NCBI GenBank assembly: GCA_937898885.1
Contig: CALDKD010000125.1
Location: forward strand, 1-26,270
Length of the DNA: 26,270 nt
Reading direction: 5' to 3'
From: an uncultured Bacteroidales bacterium
Lineage (GTDB): Bacteria > Bacteroidota > Bacteroidia > Bacteroidales > Bacteroidaceae
Shown here: one piece after another, positions 1 to 7,567 of the stretch
Numbering within the stretch: the stretch's first letter is position 1
How the letters are laid out: each line of letters begins with the position of its first letter
Program-made: the position numbers and the translations under genes
The notes under the pieces: model-generated
Databases searched by the model: none
The model's input: the letters and a program-made list of their open reading frames with translations, nothing else
What the model was told of the DNA's origin: nothing

Positions 1-3000
1 TTCTGGTGGCCATGTCGCTCATGGGCTACTTCTCGTACAAGCAGCTGTCTGTTGAGCTGCTGCCCAATACGGAACTGCCTCAGCTCTACATAACTTGTTC
101 GGCCCAGAGTGACCTGACGCCTTCTTACATGGAGCAGCAGGTGGTCATTCCCCTTGAGGGTGCCGTCAGTGCTGTGGGCGGCGTGGAGAATATGGAAACG
201 ACCGTGTCGGGCCGTCAGGGCAGCATCAGGGTCGATTTCAAGCGTGGAACCAACCTGAAGCTCACCACGGTAAAGCTGCAGCAGAAGATCAGTTCCATCC
301 GTTCGGACTTCCCCACAGGCGTCAACGTGAATGTCCAGCAGGCCAACATCGGTGGCATGGGCAACCAGTTCATCTCGCTTCAGGTACGCGGAACGGGCGG
401 TGTGGACCGCCTCAGGGCCATCGTGGACAAGGATGTGGTGCCACGTCTCCTGAGCGTTGACGGAATAGCTGACGTGACGGTATATGGTGGTCGTGTCAAG
501 TCCATCGAGATACGTTCCAATCCGGAGGCCATGCAAGCCTTGAACATCTCAAACTCGCAGATCAGCCAGGCACTGAACCAGTACAACCAGGAGCGTACGT
601 TCCTGGGCTTCATCAGCGAGTCGGACCGGAAGTATTACGTGCAGCTGGATGCCAACTACGATGATGTGTCACAGGTGGAGAACCTTGTCGTTGCGCCCGG
701 TCCCATCTATCTTAAGAATGTGGCGACGGTGTTCTTCGACTACAAGGACGAGACCACCATCAGCAGGGTTAACGGCATGGACGCCATTTCGGTATCGATG
801 GTAAATGTGCAAGGCGAGAACATACTGGAACTGTCCAAGAGATGTCTGAAACGCATAGATGAGGTGAACCGCGAGGTTGCCCCGCAGGACCTGCAGCTGG
901 TTGTGCAGTCCAACTCGGCCGACCAGATCAGCAATAACATGTCGCAGATAGTACGTCTGGCGCTGCTGGGCGGCTTGCTGGCCATCTTCGTGCTCTGGTT
1001 CTTCCTGCGCAACATCAGGCTGGTGTGCCTCATCGCACTGTCCATCCCCGTGTCGGTCTTGTCGGCATTCAACATCTTCTATGCCGCAGACATATCCATC
1101 AATACGCTTACACTCTTAGGTATAGCGTTGGCCATAGGTATGCTGCTGGACAGCAGTATTGTGGTACTGGAGAACATTTACCGCCTGGCCTCTATGGGAA
1201 TGCCTCCGCGGCAGGCGGCTCTTCAGGGCGTAAAGGAGGTGCGCAAGGCCCTCATTGCATCGACGCTCACCACGGTTACGGTGTTCCTGCCGTTCGTGTT
1301 CTCCGAGGAGCCTATGATTAAGCTGCTTGGCCAGAATATCGGCTTCTCCATCATATCTACGCTGCTTTTCTCGCTTCTTGTAGCCGTCACGTTCATCCCG
1401 ATGGCAACAGCCGCCATGATGGAACGCAGCAGTGGGAGTGGCAATACCCCGTTTAGCAAGATGTCCATACACGACCGGCCGCTGCAGATTTACTCCACGC
1501 TGCTCAAAAACTGCCTCAGGAAGCCAGGGCCGACCATCGTCACCGCAGTTGTCGTACTGGTCATCTCATTCATAGTAGCTCTATCGCGCAATACCGGTCA
1601 GAACCGTCAGATAGACAGCGACCGTGTCAATGTCAGCATAACCATGCCTACCGGAAGCACCATCGAGAACACAGATGAGGCTACGGCTACTCTGGAGTCG
1701 CGTCTGGACAGTTTTCCGCACAAGAAAGATGTAATAAGCCGCATCCAGGAAGATCAGGCCTCCATCACTGTCACCCTTCTGGATGACTACAGCAAGAAGG
1801 GTGGACCGACCATCAGCCAGATTGTGGAGCAGCTGGGCGATCAGCTCAAGCTGGACGATGATATTGACGTGCGCGTAACCCCTGGTTACGGCGGAGGACA
1901 GCAGAATGCAAACGGACTGAACAGGCTGGCGAGCTTTATGAGCGTGCTCGGCGTGGGCGACAATTCCGAGAGGATAGTGGTCAAGGGCTCCGATACCGAG
2001 ACCATGCGTATCGTGGCCAACGAACTGAGATACAATCTGGAACAGATGGAGTTCGTGCGTGATGTCCGCGTTGACAACCCAGGTGGTCGCCGCGAGGTCC
2101 AGCTGACCTTCGATCCCGTGTCACTGGCATCGTACGGCATCACGCTCCAGAACATCACCTCGGCCCTCAATGACCTGAACCGCTCTACCAGCACAGGTGC
2201 AAGCTTCAAGGTTGGTACCGATGAGTATGACATCGTCATCATGGATGACCTGACCGAAGAGGAGGAAGAGGCCGGCCGTTGGGAGAAGACGATGGATGAC
2301 CTGCGCCGCGTCACCCTAACCGATCAGAACGGCGGAGTGCATGAACTGCAGCAGCTGGCCAGCATACGTCTGAGCCGTGGACCTTCCGAGGTCCGCCGCG
2401 TGAACCGTGACCGCCGCATCAACGTCTCCTACAGCATATCGCAGAGCGAGGAACTGCCCAAGGATGTGCTGGACGGCTATCACGACCAGATTGATGACCT
2501 GATAGCCAATTACAATCTGCCCTCAGGACTCGCTCTGGAAGCACAGCGGGGCGATGACTCGACCAATGAGTTCAAATTCCTGATCCTGGCATCGATACTG
2601 TTGATATTCATGATATTGGCGGCATCGTTCGAGTCGCTGACCACACCTGTTGTGCTGTTGTTCTCCATACCTCTGGCAGCCATAGGATCACTGCTGGCAC
2701 TACTCTTGTCGGGCAACAGCCTGATGACGGCCAATACCCTGACCGGATTCCTGATTCTGCTGGGTGTGGTGGTCAACAACGGCATCATCCTGATAGACTA
2801 CTCGACCACTCTGCGCAAGCGTGGCTACGGCCGCATGAGGGCCATCATGACCAGCGGCTACTCTCGTCTCAGGCCTATCTGCATAACGACCATAACGACC
2901 ATCGTCACGCTTATCCCGATGGCGATGGGCGACAGCGAATATGCCGGTGCCATAGGCGCGCCCTTTGCGCTGACCGTCATAGGCGGACTTACGTTCTCGG

Positions 3001-4655
3001 CTCTCCTGACTCTGCTGCTCATACCTACGCTCTACATCTCGTTTGAGAATATGCGCGCATGGTACAAGGGCCTGGGCCGCTATACGCATATCCTGCACGC
3101 CGTTGTCTTAGGTGTGGGCTTGCTGGTGATCCTGACAAGCCTGAGTGGAATCTTCCGTATCCTGCTTTCAATCATCGTGCTGCTGATTGCCATTCCGGGA
3201 GTGACATACTTCATCAAGAGCTCAGTGAGGATTGCACGCGAGGACATCGTCGCTCCTGACGAGCCTATTGAGATTGAGGTGCGTAACCTGGTCAAGGTTT
3301 ACGACTGGCCGGGACTGTTCCTGCGTCAGTGGAGGAGCGGCCTCAACATACGCCGCAGGCTGGGACTGGCACGCACTTACCATCATGCAAAGGACTTTGT
3401 GGTTCTTATGTGGCAGGTCGTGGTGTTCGGATTCACGGGCTATCTGGCCGGCTGGTATTTCGAGAAGAGTTCCTGGATACTTCTCATGGCCATCATTACT
3501 CTGGCTGGTGTCAGCAACATACTGAAAGCCGTTGCCGAGTATATTGGTTACAAGTCTGGCAATCCGGGTACTACGCAGAAGATCAGACGGATACTTTTCT
3601 GGGTCCTGCCCGCTCTGACTATGCTCTTCCTGAGTAAACGCCTTGAAAGCAAGGGATTCATGGTGTTCATAGCAGTGGTCTGGGTGCTTGGACTCCTCAT
3701 CCGCCGTACATCGGATTACCTATATGAGAACGATATTAACGTGGAGCGTCTGAAGGGACAGAAGGCCGGTCTGAAGCGGACCTGGTTCGTGTTCGTCAAG
3801 AGCATTCCAGTCATAGGCAAGCAGAAGAAGCCGTTCAGGGCCCTGCGCGGCGTATCGTTCCAGATCCATAGCGGCATGTTCGGCCTGCTGGGCCCCAACG
3901 GAGCCGGCAAGTCCACGTTCATGCGCATCGTCACAGGCATCCTGCGCCAGAGCTATGGCACGGTGTTCATCAACGGCATAGACACGCTCAAGTACCGCGA
4001 GGAGCTGCAGAGCCTTATAGGGTTCCTGCCTCAGGAGTTCGGCATGTACGAGGCTATGACAGCGTGGGATTTCCTCGATTATCAGGCCATCCTTAAGGGA
4101 GTGACCGATGAGAAGGTCCGTCGCGAAAGGCTTGAGTACGTGCTTACCGCAGTTCATATGTACGAGCAGAGAAACTCTGCCATCGGTTCCTTCTCGGGCG
4201 GTATGAAGCAGCGCATCGGAATCGCCATGATCCTGTTAAACCTGCCGCGCATACTTGTTGTCGATGAGCCGACTGCTGGTCTGGATCCCCGTGAGCGCAT
4301 ACGTTTCCGCAACCTGCTGGTCGAGCTGAGCCGTGAGCGCATCGTCATATTCTCGACCCACATCATTGAGGATATCGCCAGTTCGTGCAACCAGGTAGTG
4401 GTCATCGAGAAGGGTGCGCTCAAGTACTTCGGTGAGCCCGGCGATATGGTTCATCTGGCCAAGGACAAGGTATGGCTGTTTGACATCGAGGCATCGCGTC
4501 TGGGAGAACTGGACGAGAGACTGATAGCCAACCACATTCAGGATGGCGACATGATCAAGGTACGCTACATATCGCCCACATGTCCCGTTCCCGGAGCCGA
4601 GCCGGCCGAGCCCAACCTGGAGGATGCTTACCTCTGCCTGTTGAAGAATCTTTAA
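1..4655 (+). CDS. RND efflux permease fused to a split ABC ATPase (5' partial)
   Basis: The frame is open from the window edge (first full codon at 3), so the first part of TM1 is missing; residues here count from the GTG at 6. Residues 1 to about 1012 are an HAE1-type RND permease: porter domains, a TM2-6 block near 317-470, TM7 near 507-528 and TM8-12 near 857-1010. Two extra helices follow (about 1028-1048 and 1052-1070). A typical first ABC strand (IEVRNLVKVY, 1090-1099) comes next, then an insert with four predicted helices (about 1131-1232), then the rest of an ABC ATPase: Walker A GPNGAGKST 1296-1304, Q-loop Q1343, signature FSGGMKQR 1396-1403, Walker B with D1420 and E1421, H-loop H1452. 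The RND relay positions read DSS (382-384) and VNN (922-925 region) rather than DD and K. It is probably an inner-membrane exporter; the substrate is unknown. The next gene encodes an ABC-2 permease 13 nt downstream. The domain calls are firm; the mechanism is inferred. Confidence 0.93.
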   Translation, partial: LVAMSLMGYFSYKQLSVELLPNTELPQLYITCSAQSDLTPSYMEQQVVIPLEGAVSAVGGVENMETTVSGRQGSIRVDFKRGTNLKLTTVKLQQKISSIRSDFPTGVNVNVQQANIGGMGNQFISLQVRGTGGVDRLRAIVDKDVVPRLLSVDGIADVTVYGGRVKSIEIRSNPEAMQALNISNSQISQALNQYNQERTFLGFISESDRKYYVQLDANYDDVSQVENLVVAPGPIYLKNVATVFFDYKDETTISRVNGMDAISVSMVNVQGENILELSKRCLKRIDEVNREVAPQDLQLVVQSNSADQISNNMSQIVRLALLGGLLAIFVLWFFLRNIRLVCLIALSIPVSVLSAFNIFYAADISINTLTLLGIALAIGMLLDSSIVVLENIYRLASMGMPPRQAALQGVKEVRKALIASTLTTVTVFLPFVFSEEPMIKLLGQNIGFSIISTLLFSLLVAVTFIPMATAAMMERSSGSGNTPFSKMSIHDRPLQIYSTLLKNCLRKPGPTIVTAVVVLVISFIVALSRNTGQNRQIDSDRVNVSITMPTGSTIENTDEATATLESRLDSFPHKKDVISRIQEDQASITVTLLDDYSKKGGPTISQIVEQLGDQLKLDDDIDVRVTPGYGGGQQNANGLNRLASFMSVLGVGDNSERIVVKGSDTETMRIVANELRYNLEQMEFVRDVRVDNPGGRREVQLTFDPVSLASYGITLQNITSALNDLNRSTSTGASFKVGTDEYDIVIMDDLTEEEEEAGRWEKTMDDLRRVTLTDQNGGVHELQQLASIRLSRGPSEVRRVNRDRRINVSYSISQSEELPKDVLDGYHDQIDDLIANYNLPSGLALEAQRGDDSTNEFKFLILASILLIFMILAASFESLTTPVVLLFSIPLAAIGSLLALLLSGNSLMTANTLTGFLILLGVVVNNGIILIDYSTTLRKRGYGRMRAIMTSGYSRLRPICITTITTIVTLIPMAMGDSEYAGAIGAPFALTVIGGLTFSALLTLLLIPTLYISFENMRAWYKGLGRYTHILHAVVLGVGLLVILTSLSGIFRILLSIIVLLIAIPGVTYFIKSSVRIAREDIVAPDEPIEIEVRNLVKVYDWPGLFLRQWRSGLNIRRRLGLARTYHHAKDFVVLMWQVVVFGFTGYLAGWYFEKSSWILLMAIITLAGVSNILKAVAEYIGYKSGNPGTTQKIRRILFWVLPALTMLFLSKRLESKGFMVFIAVVWVLGLLIRRTSDYLYENDINVERLKGQKAGLKRTWFVFVKSIPVIGKQKKPFRALRGVSFQIHSGMFGLLGPNGAGKSTFMRIVTGILRQSYGTVFINGIDTLKYREELQSLIGFLPQEFGMYEAMTAWDFLDYQAILKGVTDEKVRRERLEYVLTAVHMYEQRNSAIGSFSGGMKQRIGIAMILLNLPRILVVDEPTAGLDPRERIRFRNLLVELSRERIVIFSTHIIEDIASSCNQVVVIEKGALKYFGEPGDMVHLAKDKVWLFDIEASRLGELDERLIANHIQDGDMIKVRYISPTCPVPGAEPAEPNLEDAYLCLLKNL

Positions 4656-4668
4656 ATGAAGTAGAGCA

Positions 4669-5382
4669 ATGTCAGTCATACAGAATTTGAAAGCCTATGC
4701 CAAGGTCTGCGGCTACAATATGAGGATAATATTTGCGGGCAAGTTCATCTGGTTCCTGCTGCTGGGCCTGGCTCTGTTCTTCTTCCTCATGTTCACGGCG
4801 GCATCCAAGGGCACTGTGCTCAGCCACAGCATGGTATACAACCAACTTATCATACCGGGACTGCTGCTGGTGTTCTATCCGGCCTGTTTCGGCATTCAGA
4901 ACGATGCCGACAACCGCATATTGGAACTGCTTTTCAGCATACCCAACTATATCTATAAAGTATGGCTGTTCAGGCTGTTCATGATTTACGTGGAGGTCTT
5001 CCTGATACTGGTAGTATATGCCTTCCTGGCCAGGATACTCCTGTATCCGGTGTCACCCTTCCTTATGGCGGCTCAGCTCATGATTCCCGTCATGCTGTTC
5101 GGCAACATGGCCTTCATGTACTCCACGCTCATCCGCAACGGTAACGCCGCCGCGGTGCTGTCAGTGCTTACTGTCATACTGGCGCTTATCCTGTCCAACA
5201 TGCCCTTCGTCCAGAACAAAGTTTGGGACGTGACCATCAACCCATACGAGGAGCCGGAGAACATCAATGCGGCTATCTGGAGCGTTATCCTGCTCAAAAA
5301 CCGCATCGCTATGATTGTGGCCGGTATCGTATTCCTTATGTCGGGCCTCCTTGGCCTGCAGAACCGCGGCAAGTTCCTCTGA
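4669..5382 (+). CDS. ABC-2 type transporter permease
   Basis: This is a 237-residue integral membrane protein with six predicted helices, near residues 26-44, 60-77, 99-126, 131-153, 160-177 and 211-231. The segment between helices 2 and 3 (NDADNRILELLFSIP, residues 78-92) resembles the coupling-helix region of ABC-2 permeases, which normally reads as an acidic/basic stretch followed by LELLLSTP. The protein has no ATPase domain. The start lies 13 nt after the stop of the RND-ABC fusion, so the two are almost certainly co-transcribed and the fused ATPase is the obvious energy partner. ABC-2 exporters usually need two permease and two ATPase domains, so a homodimer is likely. The substrate cannot be told from sequence. 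Confidence 0.88.
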   Translation: MSVIQNLKAYAKVCGYNMRIIFAGKFIWFLLLGLALFFFLMFTAASKGTVLSHSMVYNQLIIPGLLLVFYPACFGIQNDADNRILELLFSIPNYIYKVWLFRLFMIYVEVFLILVVYAFLARILLYPVSPFLMAAQLMIPVMLFGNMAFMYSTLIRNGNAAAVLSVLTVILALILSNMPFVQNKVWDVTINPYEEPENINAAIWSVILLKNRIAMIVAGIVFLMSGLLGLQNRGKFL

Positions 5383-5447
5383 TTCCTAAATAGAGCAAGC
5401 TTCGTGAGTGACTTTTAAGTTCGCAACGTGATTTGTAATCTACCGGA

Positions 5448-5942
5448 ATGGCTATGTCGGATCCGCTTTCACCTGAGCAACGCCACCGCAATATGGCGGC
5501 AATCCACGGCAAGGACACCAAGCCCGAGGTTATTGTGCGCAAGTATTTGTGGAGGCACGGCTTCCGCTACAGACTGAATCATTACAGACTGCCAGGCAAG
5601 CCCGACATTGTGCTCCGCTCATACCGTACCTGTATCTTTGTGAACGGTTGCTTCTGGCACGGACATTCCACAACGGGTGATGATGGCAGTGAGACTCCTT
5701 GCCGGTATTTCCGTATGCCGCACACCAATACGGAGTTCTGGCAGGCTAAGATAACCCGTAACCGGCAGCGTGACACCACCGTTCAGCAACAACTGGCCGT
5801 AATGGGATGGCACTCCATAACAATCTGGGAGTGTCAGCTCAAGCCGTCAGTACGCGAGGATACATTGCGTAGTCTGGTATATACACTTAGCAGGATTTAC
5901 CTTCAGGACCGCTCGCTCAAAGCTGTTCCTCAATCAGTCTGA
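5448..5942 (+). CDS. vsr: Very short patch repair (Vsr) endonuclease
   Basis: This 164-residue protein matches the Vsr family, which nicks 5' of the T in T:G mismatches formed by deamination of 5-methylcytosine. The N-terminus shows the family pattern RHRNMAAIHGKDTKPE. The catalytic metal-binding aspartate is D53 in PGKPDIV. The zinc ligands appear as C68 and H73 in GCFWHGH, C85, and C129 in WEC. In most homologues the third ligand follows the second closely (HGHEGC-like); here about nine extra residues (STTGDDGSETP region, 74-84) separate them. Vsr is normally paired with a cytosine-5 methyltransferase, but none is present in this window. Either ATG at 5448 or ATG at 5454 could be the start. 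The 3' end overlaps the convergent mutT by 26 nt. Confidence 0.93.
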   Translation: MAMSDPLSPEQRHRNMAAIHGKDTKPEVIVRKYLWRHGFRYRLNHYRLPGKPDIVLRSYRTCIFVNGCFWHGHSTTGDDGSETPCRYFRMPHTNTEFWQAKITRNRQRDTTVQQQLAVMGWHSITIWECQLKPSVREDTLRSLVYTLSRIYLQDRSLKAVPQSV

Positions 5943-6303
5943 TTACATCATTGTCGGCAGGAAGCCACTGTACGCTGTAAAGATTCTCCCTTGTTAGCCA
6001 GCGGGCAGCCTCATGCTCGTTCAGATGCAGGGCATCACCCTCAAGGGTACACCAGAAACAGTGTAGTGTGAGATGGAAATTGGGGTAGTCCCACTCAACG
6101 GTGGATATCAGCTGGCCAACATTGATACAGGCATCAAGCTCCTCGTGTATCTCGCGCACAAGGGCCTGCTGAGGTGTCTCGCCAGGCTCCATCTTGCCAC
6201 CTGGAAACTCCCACCAGTCCTTGAAATCGCCATATCCGCGCTGTGTGGCGAAAATCTCTTCTCCGCGCCTTATTACGGCTGCTACTACCTCAATGGATCT
6301 CAT
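5917..6303 (-). CDS. mutT: MutT-type Nudix hydrolase (8-oxo-dGTP diphosphatase)
   Basis: The protein is a small Nudix hydrolase likely to clear oxidised nucleotides such as 8-oxo-dGTP. The Nudix box is complete: GGKMEPGETPQQALVREI followed by HEELDA, matching GX5EX7REUXEEXGU apart from the last glycine position. The N-terminus IEVVAAVIRR and the WEFPGG segment are typical of MutT. The start is placed at the ATG at 6303 because this gives the usual MutT N-terminus (MRSIEVV, 128 residues). An in-frame ATG at 6321 preceded by AAGGGG is the alternative and would add six residues. The gene is divergent from the C45-type hydrolase and its tail overlaps vsr on the other strand. Confidence 0.92.
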   Translation of the reverse strand: MRSIEVVAAVIRRGEEIFATQRGYGDFKDWWEFPGGKMEPGETPQQALVREIHEELDACINVGQLISTVEWDYPNFHLTLHCFWCTLEGDALHLNEHEAARWLTRENLYSVQWLPADNDVIRLIEEQL

Positions 6304-6341
6304 ATCGGCAAAGATAGTCATTTCCCCTTGAAATAATTTAC

Positions 6342-6349
6342 TACATTTG
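6342..6349 (+). promoter_or_regulatory. Bacteroidota -7 promoter element for the C45 hydrolase
   Basis: TACATTTG fits the TAnnTTTG consensus of Bacteroidota housekeeping promoters and lies 24 nt before the ATG at 6374. A TTTC at 6321-6324 could be a degenerate -33 element, with a 17-nt gap that is slightly short. Confidence 0.55.
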
Positions 6350-6373
6350 TACACTATATGTTTTTTTGATGGT

Positions 6374-7498
6374 ATGGATTGGAAGGTGAGTTCGTCTTTG
6401 TGCGGCAAGGAAAGTCGCGTTGCCGTTTTTGAGAAAGGTGCCTGCTACAATCTGGACGGTATCACTGTCGTTGACCTTTACGGCAGCTGGCTTGATATGG
6501 GACGTCAGTACGGCAGTCTCTGCAAGGAGTACCTGTGTGATGTGCTCCGCTACATATATGGCAAGACTGCGGAGAGCAAGTCAAAACTTGATTCCGCCAT
6601 TGACATATCCGAGAGACTATATTCACATTATCCCGCTTATCTGCAAGACTTTTTCGCCGGAATGGCAGAGACTTCAGGAATGAATATGCGCGAGTTGCGG
6701 CTCTGTAACGCGCTTGAGTATGTTGAGGGGTGCTTCTTCTGCTCTGCGATGGCAGCGTGGAATGAGTATTCCGCTGATGGCCGTCTTGTCTATGGCCGCA
6801 ACTACGATGCCGTAAGCTACAGCGAATTGAGTAGCGACATCATCATTACGGTATATCATCCTGACGGCGCGCACAGTGTCGCTACGATTGGCTATGCGGG
6901 CGAGATCTATTGTGTTAACGGCCTGAATGACCAAGGCATATTCATCGAGCTTAACAACGGAATGCCGTCAGCGGGCTGGGACATTCATTGGGATATCACT
7001 CCGGGCACCACCATACTGTTTGATACTCTGCTGCACGCAGACTCTCTGGACGATGTTGACAAGACGCTATGCTCCACACAAAGCTTTGCCTCGTTCATAA
7101 TAGGCGTGGCAGACAAGAGCGAGGCCCGTGCGTACGAGTGGTGCCATGACGGAATAAGGCGGGGCGATGAGACTCCTGATGGCCTGCTGGCCATAACCAA
7201 CCACTATGTGAACAGCCAGTGGAGCTACGGTAAGCCAACCGACAGCGATAGCTGGAACTCTTTGAAAAGACTTTGCAACATTCACACACAGGCCAAAGTT
7301 CAAAAGGGCAATATTGATGCTCTGCGTATGCGGACAATAATGACCACACCGATAGAGGCGGATGGTCCTCTCCATTCTTTTACGCGCTATCAGATGGTAA
7401 TTGTGCCGGAAACACTGACTTTGCATATCAGAATAACCGGCAGCGGTGAATGGACAGAGATTGATATGAGACGTTTCCTTGATGTGAAAAATGCTTGA
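6374..7498 (+). CDS. C45-family autoproteolytic acyltransferase/hydrolase (Ntn fold)
   Basis: This protein of 374 residues resembles the acyl-CoA:6-aminopenicillanic acid acyltransferase-like (C45) linear-amide hydrolases. These are made as precursors and cut themselves before a nucleophilic cysteine. The likely nucleophile is C123 in GCFFCSAMAAW, followed by the family pattern DGRLVYGRNYD. Further typical motifs are GYAGEIYCVNGLNDQG and NHYVNSQW. There is no signal peptide, so the enzyme probably acts in the cytoplasm. The ATG at 6374 was chosen because the upstream promoter element overlaps the only longer start, a TTG at 6347. It stands alone, divergent from mutT. The natural substrate (N-acyl amino acid, peptide or bile conjugate) cannot be assigned. 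Confidence 0.82.
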   Translation: MDWKVSSSLCGKESRVAVFEKGACYNLDGITVVDLYGSWLDMGRQYGSLCKEYLCDVLRYIYGKTAESKSKLDSAIDISERLYSHYPAYLQDFFAGMAETSGMNMRELRLCNALEYVEGCFFCSAMAAWNEYSADGRLVYGRNYDAVSYSELSSDIIITVYHPDGAHSVATIGYAGEIYCVNGLNDQGIFIELNNGMPSAGWDIHWDITPGTTILFDTLLHADSLDDVDKTLCSTQSFASFIIGVADKSEARAYEWCHDGIRRGDETPDGLLAITNHYVNSQWSYGKPTDSDSWNSLKRLCNIHTQAKVQKGNIDALRMRTIMTTPIEADGPLHSFTRYQMVIVPETLTLHIRITGSGEWTEIDMRRFLDVKNA

Positions 7499-7527
7499 AT
7501 TTGCGAGGATATTGTAGCAAAACCATA

Positions 7528-7559
7528 CTTGGATTCGTCTAATGGTGTGGATAATTTAG
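7528..7559 (+). promoter_or_regulatory. Possible promoter for the outer-membrane receptor gene
   Basis: CTTG at 7528-7531 and TAATTTAG at 7552-7559, separated by 20 nt, each match the Bacteroidota -33/-7 consensus (TTTG, N19-21, TAnnTTTG) with one mismatch. The expected start of transcription would fall only a few bases before the ATG at 7568, so the leader would be very short. Confidence 0.35.
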
Positions 7560-7567
7560 GAAGACGT

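Noticed and set aside
3060..3840. Possibility that the RND-ABC fusion is read-through across an intergenic region
   Set aside because: The linking stretch has no stop codon and encodes well-formed hydrophobic helices and an ABC-type first strand, unlike spacer sequence.
3720..4157. Minus-strand open frame opposite the ABC ATPase part
   Set aside because: No recognisable domain or start context; the plus strand carries clear Walker motifs.
6309..6316. Minus-strand TATCTTTG as a promoter for mutT
   Set aside because: It lies only 5 nt before the preferred start at 6303 and after the alternative start at 6321; it would require a leaderless mRNA and has no spaced -33 element.
6347..6373. Extended TTG start of the C45 hydrolase
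   Set aside because: The TTG overlaps the -7 promoter element, and family alignment starts after the ATG at 6374.
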